Positions 35,346 to 46,714 of a stretch of DNA of 64,000 bases are shown piece by piece (positions within the stretch are counted from its first letter, which is position 1; every line of letters starts with the position of its first letter). The notes beneath the pieces were generated by a model. That model searched no databases. It was not told the DNA's origin and was given only the letters and a program-made list of their open reading frames with translations. The stretch comes from Ruegeria atlantica. Lineage in GTDB: Bacteria; Pseudomonadota; Alphaproteobacteria; Rhodobacterales; Rhodobacteraceae. Location of the stretch: assembly GCF_013032005.1 (NCBI RefSeq), contig NZ_WQBE01000002.1, positions 186,001-250,000 on the forward strand, written 5' to 3'. The position numbers and the translations under genes were made by a program.

Positions 35346-35596
35346 GCAGCGACCCCGCGGCTTTTGACGTTCAGCCAATGCACCACAGCAGCAAAAGCTG
35401 CGTAGAAGAACAGCGAGTCCAAGGCTCGCAGATAGCTCACAATGAGCAACATCCTCATCTCCCACGCTGTATCGCCAGGCATCGCTATGCTTGAACCAGA
35501 CAGGTTGAGTTCAAAGCAGTCACCAAGTGACCGCGCGAACCCATAGGCCAGCAATGCAATTGGCAACGTTTTGAAGAGGGGTTCCAGCTTATCCAT
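35342..35596 (-). CDS. Small membrane protein between livH and livM (first)
   Basis: 84 aa, with hydrophobic stretches near residues 8-22 and 48-75. No family recognised. It begins directly after the livH stop and overlaps the next small gene by 4 bases. The tight packing argues that it is a genuine gene and part of the transporter or its assembly. Confidence 0.72.
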   Translation of the reverse strand: MDKLEPLFKTLPIALLAYGFARSLGDCFELNLSGSSIAMPGDTAWEMRMLLIVSYLRALDSLFFYAAFAAVVHWLNVKSRGVAA

Positions 35597-36583
35597 CTAT
35601 ACTCTCTCGATAATTTTCTCACCGAAGAGACCTTGCGGACGAAACACCAGGAAGACCAACGCCAAAACGTAAGCGAACCAGTTCTCAGTCGCGCCGCCGA
35701 CCAGCGGGCCGACGGCGAACTCGAACAGTTTCTCACCCACACCGATTATCAACCCGCCGACAATGGCACCTGGGATCGAGGTAAACCCGCCCAGCATCAG
35801 CACCGGCAGCGCCTTGAGCGCGATCAGCGACAGCGAGAACTGCACGCCCGACTTGGTGCCCCACATGATGCCCGCGACCAGCGCCACGAACCCAGCCACC
35901 GACCAGACCATGATCCAGATGAAGTTCAGCGAGATGCCAACCGACAGTGCTGCCTGATGGTCATCGGCCACTGCACGCATGGCCCGGCCCTGTTTGGTGT
36001 ACTGGCTGAACGCCACCAAGGCCGCCACCAGCAGCGCCGCAATCACGGTCGCCACGATGTCCAGATTGTCGAGGAAGAAGCCATAACCGAAGATGTTAAA
36101 GGTGCTCTCATCAATCCACAGATTGATGCCCTGCGGCAGGCCCACATCCAGCGTCTTGATCTCGGACCCCCACATCAGGTCGGCCACACCTTCAAGGAAA
36201 TAGGCCAGCCCGATGGTGGCCATGAACAGGATGATCGGCTCTTGCCCTACCAGATGACGCATGACGAACCGCTGTACCGCCCAGGCCAGCAATACCATGA
36301 CACCCATGGTCAAAAGGATCGCCACAAAAGCGGGCACATTCCACCCGAAGGTATGAACATGCGTGCCAAAAGTTGCATTTATCACATGCGCAAAGGGCAC
36401 CTGCCCGTTCATGACCCCGACCAGCGTCATCGCCGCAAACAGCGCCATAACGCCTTGGGCATAATTGAAAATCCCCGAAGCTTTGTAGATCAGAACAAAG
36501 CCCAGCGCGACCAACGCATAGAGCACCCCGGCCATCAGACCGTTGAGGATGACCTCCATCGCGAATACGAGTTGTTCAGGCAT
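35597..36583 (-). CDS. livH: ABC transporter permease, LivH type
   Basis: 328 aa, about 8 hydrophobic segments. LivH markers: NGLMAGVLYALVALGFVLIYKASGIFNYAQGVMALF at the N-terminus (quoted in parts as NGLMAGVLYALVALG and GIFNYAQGVMALF), RAMRAVADDHQAALSVGI (EAA-like loop) and PGAIVGGLIIGVGEKL. Forms the channel with LivM. It follows livG by 29 bases and is contiguous with the two small membrane protein genes. Confidence 0.92.
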   Translation of the reverse strand: MPEQLVFAMEVILNGLMAGVLYALVALGFVLIYKASGIFNYAQGVMALFAAMTLVGVMNGQVPFAHVINATFGTHVHTFGWNVPAFVAILLTMGVMVLLAWAVQRFVMRHLVGQEPIILFMATIGLAYFLEGVADLMWGSEIKTLDVGLPQGINLWIDESTFNIFGYGFFLDNLDIVATVIAALLVAALVAFSQYTKQGRAMRAVADDHQAALSVGISLNFIWIMVWSVAGFVALVAGIMWGTKSGVQFSLSLIALKALPVLMLGGFTSIPGAIVGGLIIGVGEKLFEFAVGPLVGGATENWFAYVLALVFLVFRPQGLFGEKIIERV

Positions 36584-36612
36584 CTGCGCCTCTCCCCATG
36601 TCTGTCCGATGC

Positions 36613-37431
36613 TCAGTCATGACTGACCCCCAGATAGGCGTCGATGACGTCCTGATTGCTGCGCACCTCATCCGGGGTGCCGTCGCCGATTTTTTTTCCG
36701 TAATCCATCACGACCACGCGGTCGCTCAGGTCCATCACCACGCCCATATCGTGTTCGATCAAGGCAATGGTGGTGCCGAATTCGTCATTCACGTCTAGGA
36801 TAAAGCGGCTCATGTCCTCTTTTTCTTCGACATTCATGCCCGCCATCGGCTCATCCAGCAGCAGCAGCCTGGGTTCGGCCGCCAGCGCACGGGCCAGCTC
36901 GACCCGCTTTTTTAACCCGTAAGGTAGGCGCGAGACCGGAGTTTTTCGGATGTGCTGGATTTCCAGAAAATCGATGATCTTCTCCACCGCCTCGCGGTTT
37001 TCCACCTCTTCCGCTTCTGCCTTGCCCTTCCACCAGGCCTGCTGAAAAATGTTGGTCTTCATAAAGTTCAGCCGTCCGGTCATAACGTTGTCCAAAACGC
37101 TCATACCTTCGAACAGAGCGATGTTCTGGAACGTCCGCGCAATGCCTTGCTGCGCGACCTCGAATGGCCGCATCGGTGGGCGCTTGGCCCCGTGAAACCA
37201 GACCTCACCCTCCTGCGGAACATAGAACCCGGAAATCACGTTCAACATCGAGGATTTACCTGCCCCATTCGGCCCGATGATGGCGCGGATCTCACCCTCG
37301 CGAATATCAAACGAGATATCCTTGATTGCCACAACACCGCCAAAACGCAGAGTGATGTTCTTCATCTCCATCACCACGCCGCCGATCTTGCGGCCGTCTT
37401 CGGTGACATATCCTTCGGAACTATCCAGCAT
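36613..37431 (-). CDS. livG: Branched-chain/organic-acid ABC transporter ATPase (LivG type)
   Basis: 272 aa. Walker A GPNGAGKSSMLNVISGFY, the ARTFQNIALFEGMSVLDNVM segment typical of LivG, the VSRLPYGLKKRVELARAL signature region, Walker B LLLDEPMAGMN and switch His in ALIEHDMGVVMDL. The N-terminus (first 20 residues) is longer than in E. coli LivG. It pairs with LivF. It lies 78 bases after the acyl-CoA ligase, inside the same minus-strand array. Confidence 0.93.
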   Translation of the reverse strand: MLDSSEGYVTEDGRKIGGVVMEMKNITLRFGGVVAIKDISFDIREGEIRAIIGPNGAGKSSMLNVISGFYVPQEGEVWFHGAKRPPMRPFEVAQQGIARTFQNIALFEGMSVLDNVMTGRLNFMKTNIFQQAWWKGKAEAEEVENREAVEKIIDFLEIQHIRKTPVSRLPYGLKKRVELARALAAEPRLLLLDEPMAGMNVEEKEDMSRFILDVNDEFGTTIALIEHDMGVVMDLSDRVVVMDYGKKIGDGTPDEVRSNQDVIDAYLGVSHD

Positions 37432-37509
37432 CAGTCACTCCCTGACCTACGCAAAAACGGGATGGCGGGCGGGGCGATGACCGCAGGTCGAGCGGCGCTC
37501 GGCGACCCA

Positions 37510-39483
37510 TCATTCCGCAGCCACTTTATGTTGAGCGACCGGTACAACCGGCGCATCTACGATCTCAAGCGTCGCGCTGATCGATCCCTTGCGGCCGTCC
37601 TCATAGGTCACTTCCGTTTTGGTCGAGACGGTCTCTGACCCGTCATACAGCGCCGCAATAATGTCGCTGAACTTGTCCTCGACAAACCCGCGCCGCACTT
37701 TCCGCGTGCGGGTCATCTCGCCGTCATCCGCATCCAGTTCCTTGTGTAGAACCACAAAGCGATGCACCTGACAGCCCGACAGCATCTCGTCGGCGGCAAC
37801 AGATTTGTTCACCTCTTCCACATGCGCCTTGATGGTCTCTAACACCTGTGGATTCGCCGTCAGTTCTTGATAAGACCCGTAGGCCACGTTGTTACGTTCC
37901 GCCCAATTGCCCACTGCTGTCAGGTCGATATTGATAAAGGCCACGCAACGATCCTTGCCGTTTCCGAACAAAACAACTTCAAGGATGTCAGGATAGAATT
38001 TCAGCTTGTTCTCGACGTATTTCGGCGCAAACATCGACCCGTCGGCCATCTTGCCCACATCCTTTGCGCGGTCAATTATCCGCAAATGTCCTGAGTTCTC
38101 TTCGATGAAACCGGCATCGCCAGTGGCAACCCATCCCTCGGCATCTTTGGTCGAGGCCGTGGAATCCGGGTTTTTGAAATACTCAACAAAAACACCGGGC
38201 GAGCGATAGTGAATTTCTCCCTTGTCATCGATCTTCAACTCGACATCCGGCGCAGGCACACCAACCGTATCCGCGCGTACTTCGCCGTCCGGTTGCACGG
38301 TGATGAACACGGTGGCCTCGGTCTGGCCGTAGAGCTGTTTCAGATTGATGCCAAGGGATCGGTAGAAATCGAAAATCTCGGGCCCGATGGCCTCACCCGC
38401 CGTATAGCCCACCCGGAACCGACCATAACCCAGCGTATCCTTCAGCGGGCCGTAGACCAGCAGATTGCCCAGCGCGTATTTCAACTTATCACCGAGGCCC
38501 ACGGGTTTGCCATCCAGCAGCAAACCTCCGACCTTCTTGGCATGCGCCATGAAGTGATGGAACATGCGCTGCTTCAGCTTGCCCGCATCCTCCATCCGGA
38601 TCATCACGTTGGTCAGCTGTGTTTCGAACACGCGCGGCGGGGCGAAGAAATAGGTCGGTCCGATCTCGCGTAGATCGGTCATCATCGTATCGGCACTTTC
38701 GGGGCAGTTCACGCAGAACCCGCACCAATAGGCCTGACCGATGGAAAAGATAAAATCGCCTACCCAGGCCATCGGCAGGTAGGACAGGATATCCTCGCTC
38801 TGGGTAAGATGATCGAACTCGGCTGAATTCTTGGCGCTTTCGATGACGTTGCGGTTCGACAACACCACGCCCTTGGGCTTGCCGGTAGTGCCCGAGGTAT
38901 AGAGCATCACGCAGGTATCGTCATAAGTGATCGCAGCGATGCGCTTGTCCAGTTCCGCATCGAACCGGGCGTGACCGGCACGGCCTTCGGCCATGATATC
39001 ATCCAGCGCATTCATCTGGGAATGGTCGTATTTCCGCATCCCCCGCTTGTCGGTATAAAGGATGTGTTTGACCTGGTGCAGGTTTTCCTGAATCTCGATG
39101 ACCTTATCGACCTGCTCTTGGTCCCCGCAGACGACGTATTTTGCACCGCAATGTTCCAGCACATAGGCCATCTCTTCGGCCACCGCGTCCTGATATAGTG
39201 GAACCGGAACCGCACCGACCATTTGCGCCGCGACCATCGACCAATAATGCGCCGGGCGGTTGCGACCGATCACAGCAATATGGTCGCCCTTTTCAACACC
39301 TAACTCGAGAAACCCCAACGCGATGGCACGAATTTCCTTAGTCGTCTCAGCCCAGGTCCAGCATTGCCAGATGCCGAATTCTTTCTCTCGATAGGCCGGG
39401 GCGTCCCCGAACTGTGTCGCGTTTCGGTGTAGCAGCGCAGCAAGGGAGTGCATCCCCTCGGCGCCCGACTGCGTCTGAGCCAA
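37510..39483 (-). CDS. Long-chain acyl-CoA synthetase-type AMP ligase
   Basis: About 657 aa, ANL superfamily. P-loop MLYTSGTTGKPKGVVLSNRN near 200, YGQTEATVFITV, TGDAGFIEENSGHLRIIDRAKDV, and a late Lys region. Overall it is closest to FadD15/bubblegum-type synthetases, which activate fatty or aromatic acids to CoA esters. A TTG at 39483 is directly preceded by GGAGGAGAGGAAGA, so I prefer it over ATG 39453 (MHSLAALLHR). It is the first gene of the ligase-Liv-ligase array, and its substrate is probably the imported compound or its acyl product. Confidence 0.87.
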   Translation of the reverse strand: MAQTQSGAEGMHSLAALLHRNATQFGDAPAYREKEFGIWQCWTWAETTKEIRAIALGFLELGVEKGDHIAVIGRNRPAHYWSMVAAQMVGAVPVPLYQDAVAEEMAYVLEHCGAKYVVCGDQEQVDKVIEIQENLHQVKHILYTDKRGMRKYDHSQMNALDDIMAEGRAGHARFDAELDKRIAAITYDDTCVMLYTSGTTGKPKGVVLSNRNVIESAKNSAEFDHLTQSEDILSYLPMAWVGDFIFSIGQAYWCGFCVNCPESADTMMTDLREIGPTYFFAPPRVFETQLTNVMIRMEDAGKLKQRMFHHFMAHAKKVGGLLLDGKPVGLGDKLKYALGNLLVYGPLKDTLGYGRFRVGYTAGEAIGPEIFDFYRSLGINLKQLYGQTEATVFITVQPDGEVRADTVGVPAPDVELKIDDKGEIHYRSPGVFVEYFKNPDSTASTKDAEGWVATGDAGFIEENSGHLRIIDRAKDVGKMADGSMFAPKYVENKLKFYPDILEVVLFGNGKDRCVAFINIDLTAVGNWAERNNVAYGSYQELTANPQVLETIKAHVEEVNKSVAADEMLSGCQVHRFVVLHKELDADDGEMTRTRKVRRGFVEDKFSDIIAALYDGSETVSTKTEVTYEDGRKGSISATLEIVDAPVVPVAQHKVAAE

Positions 39484-39843
39484 TCTTCCTCTCCTCCACA
39501 TCCGGCCTCTCCCCGGGCCGGAAAAAGCGGACCCGAGGATCAACCCCGGACGCCAACGCCCGATTAAGGGACGCTTGCACGATCAGCGTCAACTTTTTCC
39601 TGATGTTTTCTCAATTCTTACGAATTGTAACAACCAAGACGTGGTGAAACCTGACCGATCTTGGGTGTGGAAATTGCAAACCTAAACCAAACGAACAGAT
39701 AAACAGCCCTGACCTACTATCAAATGCTCTGATCGTCAGGAACGATTTGCCGCCGCAGAAATCGGTCTTGCGGAGGTCTTCTAATGGCTAAATATTCTGG
39801 ATTACCACATAAGATACGGCGCGTTGGGCTCTGGTAAAAAAAT
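39484..39843. other. AT-richer upstream region of the ligase/Liv-type array
   Basis: No gene seen. It contains the palindrome at 39612-39627, several AT-rich patches that may hold the array promoter on the minus strand, and a chance-looking 17-codon frame at 39784-39837. Its base composition is visibly lower in GC than both flanks. Confidence 0.5.
39612..39627. promoter_or_regulatory. CAATTC-N4-GAATTG palindrome, candidate operator
   Basis: A perfect 6-bp arm inverted repeat with a 4-base spacer, about 130 bases before the ligase start. A TetR- or MarR-type regulator could bind it. No regulator gene is adjacent. Confidence 0.35.
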
Positions 39844-40011
39844 TCAGAAAATCGCGTGTTGATGAAGGCCGACAACAACAAAGGCCGACGCCGCAATGAC
39901 CAATGCAGACGCGAAATACTTGAAACTTAGCTGTTTCTTTTCAGGCTTCATCGTCCATGTCGCCCATTTGTTTTGCAATTCTTTGTTGGTGGAACTTGTA
40001 TCGCTTTTCAT
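39844..40011 (-). CDS. Possible small single-TM membrane protein
   Basis: 55 aa: a charged N-terminal half with lysines, then one hydrophobic helix (about residues 31-49). GGTGATGTT before ATG 40011 is a weak ribosome site. No family recognised. The in-frame ATG at 40041 adds 10 residues. It lies in an AT-richer area, so it may be a recent or decaying gene; real coding is uncertain. Confidence 0.42.
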   Translation of the reverse strand: MKSDTSSTNKELQNKWATWTMKPEKKQLSFKYFASALVIAASAFVVVGLHQHAIF

Positions 40012-40236
40012 AACATCACCAATCCGATCTGCGCCATTCAATCTGCGTAGCCGCCCCTGACCTTATCATCGAGTAATTCTGCAGACAGGCACCATTAGGT
40101 GTTTTCGACTCGCCGTAAGCTAACAGAGTTTGCATCAACAATATTAAATACAGAAGCAACGCGTTGTTCACATTGCATTCACATTCTCTTGGTTGAAAAC
40201 GGCACTGATTTCGTTCCGACGTCCAATCTGACGGAT

Positions 40237-40635
40237 TTACAGCCAGTCCCGCAAAATTGGGATCAGCGGCACATCTGCTGCAGGCATCGGATAGTTTCGC
40301 AGCTCATTCGCGCGCACCCATTTCAGTGCCTGCCCTTCTTTAGACTGCGGGATCCCATCCCACTTGCGGCAGGCAAACAAGGGCATCAACAGGTGAAAAT
40401 CGTCATAGCTGTGACTGGCGAAGGTCAGCGGGGCAAGGCACGAGGCCCAGGTGTCGATGCCCAGCTCCTCATGCAATTCGCGGATCAAGGCGGCTTCGGG
40501 CGTTTCTCCGGCTTCGATCTTGCCGCCGGGGAACTCCCACAAGCCCGCCATGGATTTGCCTTCCGGGCGCTGCGCCAGCAACACCCGGCCCTCGATGTCG
40601 ATCAGGGCGACGGCAGACACTAATACGGTTTTCAT
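40237..40635 (-). CDS. mutT: MutT-type Nudix hydrolase (8-oxo-dGTP diphosphatase)
   Basis: 132 aa. The Nudix box is complete: GGKIEAGETPEAALIRELHEELG near residues 38-60 (key residues Gly, Glu, REXXEE). WEFPGGK before it is typical of MutT. It removes oxidised dGTP from the nucleotide pool. Start ATG 40635 gives the usual length. It follows argJ by 55 bases in the order ppi-argJ-mutT, and the 3' side opens into the AT-richer gap. Confidence 0.9.
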   Translation of the reverse strand: MKTVLVSAVALIDIEGRVLLAQRPEGKSMAGLWEFPGGKIEAGETPEAALIRELHEELGIDTWASCLAPLTFASHSYDDFHLLMPLFACRKWDGIPQSKEGQALKWVRANELRNYPMPAADVPLIPILRDWL

Positions 40636-40690
40636 GGTCGCAATCCCGGACGCAAAACCGGGCTCCACTTTTGCTGGAATTGCTCCGGTT

Positions 40691-41917
40691 TCACGAGCGA
40701 TAATCCGCGTTGATCTCGATATACCCGTGGGTCAGATCGCAGGTCCAAACGGTGGACTTACCTTCGCCCAGCCCCAGGTCGACCGAGATCACCAGATCCT
40801 GACCTTTCATATAGGCGGCGGCGGCGTCCTCGCTGTAATCGGGGCTGACCCAGCCTTTCTCGGCCACCAGAATGTCACCGAAAGAAATGCTCAGCAGGTC
40901 CCGATCCGCCGCGGCACCCGATTTTCCGATGGCCATAACAACGCGGCCCCAGTTCGGGTCCTCGCCCGCAATTGCGGTTTTGACCAGAGGGGAATTGGCA
41001 ATGGCCAACCCATGCACCTTGGCATCTGCGTCCGAGGTGGCCCCAGTCACGCGGATTTCCACGAATTTCGTCGCACCTTCTCCGTCGCGCACTACCTGCT
41101 GCGCCAAATCCAGCATCACGCCTTCCAGTGCCTCGGCAAAGGCGACATTGCCCGTCGCATCCACGCCTGACGCCCCGGTCGCGCACAGCAACAGGCTGTC
41201 CGAAGTTGAGGTATCGCTATCCACCGTGATGCAGTTGAATGTCCGGTCCGTCTGCGCGCCTAGCAGCGCCTGCAGCGCCGACTGTTCGACCTGCGCATCG
41301 GTGAAAATGTAAACCAGCATCGTCGCCATATCCGGGGCAATCATGCCTGATCCCTTTGCAATCCCCGCAATAGAGACTGTTTTTCCATCAATCTCGACCT
41401 GCGCGCAGGATCCTTTCGGGAACGTGTCTGTGGTCATCATCGCGCGCGCGGCATCCTCGACCGCGTGACGGCTGAGGCCCGCTTTCAGAGCCTCAAGCTG
41501 CGCCACGATACGCTCATGAGGCAACGGCTCACCAATTACGCCGGTGGACGAGGTAAAGACCCGTTCGACCGGAACACCGGTGGCCTTGGAAACTGCCTGT
41601 GTCACCTCGGCCACCGAGGTCTGACCATAATGACCGGTAAAGGCATTGGCATTGCCTGAATTCACCAGGATCGCAGCTGGTCCCTCGTTGGTTCCTCCGA
41701 TCTTGTCCTGACAGTCTAGGACCGGGGCCGCGCGTGTGGCGGAGCGGGTGAACACCCCCGCCACCGAAGTGCCGGGATCCATCACCGCCAGCATAACATC
41801 AGTACGGCCCTGATAGCGCACACCGGCCTCGACCGTGGCGAACCGCACACCGTCAATCGCGGGCAAATCGGGAAAGGCCGCCGGGGCCAGCGGAGATACC
41901 TTGGTGATCGTGGCCAC
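40691..41917 (-). CDS. argJ: Bifunctional glutamate N-acetyltransferase/amino-acid acetyltransferase
   Basis: 408 aa. It is made as a precursor that cleaves itself before the nucleophile Thr in APDMATMLVYIFTDA (near residue 190). Also seen: VLVNSGNANAFTG-like ILVNSGNANAFTGHYG, FTSSTGVIGEPLP (oxyanion Thr-Gly), DSDTSTSDSLL. It moves acetyl from N-acetylornithine to glutamate in the cyclic arginine pathway. Starts 5 bases after the ppi stop and is cotranscribed with it. Confidence 0.95.
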   Translation of the reverse strand: MATITKVSPLAPAAFPDLPAIDGVRFATVEAGVRYQGRTDVMLAVMDPGTSVAGVFTRSATRAAPVLDCQDKIGGTNEGPAAILVNSGNANAFTGHYGQTSVAEVTQAVSKATGVPVERVFTSSTGVIGEPLPHERIVAQLEALKAGLSRHAVEDAARAMMTTDTFPKGSCAQVEIDGKTVSIAGIAKGSGMIAPDMATMLVYIFTDAQVEQSALQALLGAQTDRTFNCITVDSDTSTSDSLLLCATGASGVDATGNVAFAEALEGVMLDLAQQVVRDGEGATKFVEIRVTGATSDADAKVHGLAIANSPLVKTAIAGEDPNWGRVVMAIGKSGAAADRDLLSISFGDILVAEKGWVSPDYSEDAAAAYMKGQDLVISVDLGLGEGKSTVWTCDLTHGYIEINADYRS

Positions 41918-41922
41918 GGGGG

Positions 41923-42771
41923 TTACTCCTGAAGCAGTTCGATCTGACGCAGCGCCTCGGGGCCAGCACCCTCGGGGGCGGGACGATCGATGTCGGCCTC
42001 GCGAGTCAGCTCGTCGATCCGTGCCTGAATGACGCCCTGTTGCAGGGTTTGGGTCAACTCGGCGCGTACCTGTTCCAATTCAGGCGCTTCGGTTTTGCGC
42101 TTGTCGTTCAGGGTGACCAGATGCCAGCCGAACTGAGTTTTCACCGGCTCGGAAATCTGGCCTTTGTCCATCGCGATCACGGCCGCCTCAAATTCCGGGA
42201 CCATCTGACCGGGTCCGAACCAGCCCAGCTCACCCCCGTTCGGGCCCGACGGGCCGGTGGAGTGTTCTTTGGCCATCTCGGCAAAATCGGCGCCGTCATC
42301 CAGCTGTGCCTTGATTTCTTTGGCTTTGTCTTCCGTTTCCACCAGAATATGGCTGGCGTTGAACTCGTCCGAACCTTCGAAATCCGCGTACTGGGCGTCA
42401 TAGGCGTCTTGTATCACGTCGTCGGTCAGGTTTTCGTCGATCAACGCATCCACCGCCTGCACCGCCCGCATGGATCGCGTCTCGTTTTCCAAGGCCAGAG
42501 TGTTCAGTTTGCTCAAAGCGTCCTGCTGCTGGCTCAACAATTGTTGCTGGATCAGCTGATCCAGAATCAGATCATACAGAACATCATCTTCGATCTGCTG
42601 GTACTGCTCGGGCAGCGCGGCTGCGGTGGCGATGATGTGACCCAATGTGATTTCATCACCGTTCACACGAGCGACCACGGTGGCGGCATCAGGTTTGGTT
42701 TCGGCGGCCAATGGCAGGGCCATCACAGCAGCAAGCGCCAACGATGGCAGAAAAGTGAGGCCTTTGGGCAT
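41923..42771 (-). CDS. Parvulin-type peptidylprolyl isomerase, exported
   Basis: 282 aa. Signal peptide (residues 1-23, ending LPLAAE), a helical SurA-like N-domain rich in Gln, and a PpiC domain with ASHILVETEDKAKEIKAQL, STGPSGPNGGELGWFGPGQM and EPVKTQFGWHLV. It should assist folding of periplasmic and outer-membrane proteins. It is divergent from secA, so secretion and folding genes share one intergenic region. First gene of ppi-argJ-mutT. Confidence 0.9.
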   Translation of the reverse strand: MPKGLTFLPSLALAAVMALPLAAETKPDAATVVARVNGDEITLGHIIATAAALPEQYQQIEDDVLYDLILDQLIQQQLLSQQQDALSKLNTLALENETRSMRAVQAVDALIDENLTDDVIQDAYDAQYADFEGSDEFNASHILVETEDKAKEIKAQLDDGADFAEMAKEHSTGPSGPNGGELGWFGPGQMVPEFEAAVIAMDKGQISEPVKTQFGWHLVTLNDKRKTEAPELEQVRAELTQTLQQGVIQARIDELTREADIDRPAPEGAGPEALRQIELLQE

Positions 42772-42947
42772 GGAATCATCCTATTTCTTTGCCGCGACAG
42801 GGCGCAGCGTTGACACTCTGGGACCTGCCGCTTACATCGCTTTGAAGCCTTGGACAGGGCCGCCTTTCACCCCCCGTATCTATGGGTTGCGCGCAAGGTG
42901 GGCAAGCCTGTCGCAACCACGATAAGAACAGATCCGCTGGAGTGAAC

Positions 42948-45665
<2,718 letters not shown>

Positions 45666-45697
45666 CGTCAGCGTAATTCAGACACATTGAGTCCCCC

Positions 45698-45720
45698 TCA
45701 CGGCCACATATTGGCCGTGA
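45698..45720 (+). terminator. Hairpin after secA
   Basis: TCACGGCCA and TGGCCGTGA pair perfectly around a 5-base loop, 33 bases after the secA stop. No long U-run follows. Confidence 0.6.
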
Positions 45721-45765
45721 TTCAGAATCAATATGCGACTCGCTCCTTCAACTGGGGAGGGTGTC

Positions 45766-46689
45766 TTGTTTGTAATAAAGAACTACGTGACCACCGGCGG
45801 CACAGTCGTTTGCGCGCTGGCAATTGGTTACCTGATGCAAAATGGATTTCCTGCGTGGTCTGACGACGTGCAGGGCACTGAACTTGCGGCCGCTGATCAA
45901 GGTGCCGGTATTCCCGGGCTGGAGGACATCGTCTTGACCTCCTCGACCCCCGCCCAGGAAACGGTTCGCGCCATCCCTTCTGCACAACGAGTTGAGACTC
46001 CCAGCCGGTCAACCCCCTCTGATCACGCTGATTGTAGCCTTAGTGCCCGCGCACGCGCCGTGCCCGGTGCTGCCGCGCGCCTGATCATCAAGGCCCCCTG
46101 CCACGGTAATGAACGGATCGAGGTGCATCACAGTGGACTGACCGTAACCCAGCAGACAGACGCCAATGGCACGCTGGACCTGACCATACCGGCCTTGTCG
46201 GAATACGCGATCTTCCTGATCTCACTTGACGATCAGAAAGGGACCGTAGCCACCACTCACGTTCCCGACATCAGCCAGTATGCCCGCGTTGTATTACAAT
46301 GGCAGGGCACGACCGAGCTGCAGATCCACGCGCTGGAATTTGGGGCCAGCTATGGGGATGCAGGTCATGTTTCGGCTCAGTCTGACTCGCAAGGCGCAGG
46401 CAGTGTCGTTCAGCTGACGCAACCGACCTTCAGCGATGCGCGCAACCTCGAGATCTATTCCTTTCCCGCCGCGCAATCGGATCAATCGGGCTCGATCGAA
46501 TTGACGGTCGAGGCTGAGGTGACGGCAGAAAATTGCGGCACGGACCTGCACGTCCAGTCGCTGGAGTTGCGCGAAGACCGGAAACTGCGGCCGCGCGAAT
46601 TAACGCTGAACTTTCCAGACTGCTCCAAAACAGGTGAGTTTCTGGTGTTGAATAATCTGTTCCAAAACCTGACAATCGCGGCAAACTAA
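45766..46689 (+). CDS. Hypothetical single-TM envelope protein
   Basis: About 307 aa. One hydrophobic segment (residues 8-24) is followed by a low-complexity linker and beta-rich domains; the cysteines near residues 90 and 110 and a later pair could form disulfides. No family recognised. A TTG at 45766 is preceded by GGGGAGG with 5-base spacing and is preferred over the ATG at 45733. The PstS-OmpA gene follows 25 bases later on the same strand, so the two proteins probably work together in the envelope. Homologs in Roseobacters would be expected. Confidence 0.62.
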   Translation: MFVIKNYVTTGGTVVCALAIGYLMQNGFPAWSDDVQGTELAAADQGAGIPGLEDIVLTSSTPAQETVRAIPSAQRVETPSRSTPSDHADCSLSARARAVPGAAARLIIKAPCHGNERIEVHHSGLTVTQQTDANGTLDLTIPALSEYAIFLISLDDQKGTVATTHVPDISQYARVVLQWQGTTELQIHALEFGASYGDAGHVSAQSDSQGAGSVVQLTQPTFSDARNLEIYSFPAAQSDQSGSIELTVEAEVTAENCGTDLHVQSLELREDRKLRPRELTLNFPDCSKTGEFLVLNNLFQNLTIAAN

Positions 46690-46714
46690 AACCGCAGGCA
46701 GGCTAGAACTTCCT

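Noticed and set aside
39784-39837. 17-codon frame with GGAGG-like site upstream
   Set aside because: Too short to support without conservation or expression data; kept only as a note for the AT-richer region.
40099-40623. 174-codon plus-strand frame over mutT
   Set aside because: The Nudix box on the minus strand is clear; this is a shadow.
42877-42900. Similarity between the secA upstream region and 14082-14100
   Set aside because: The shared string is short and imperfect; chance is sufficient.
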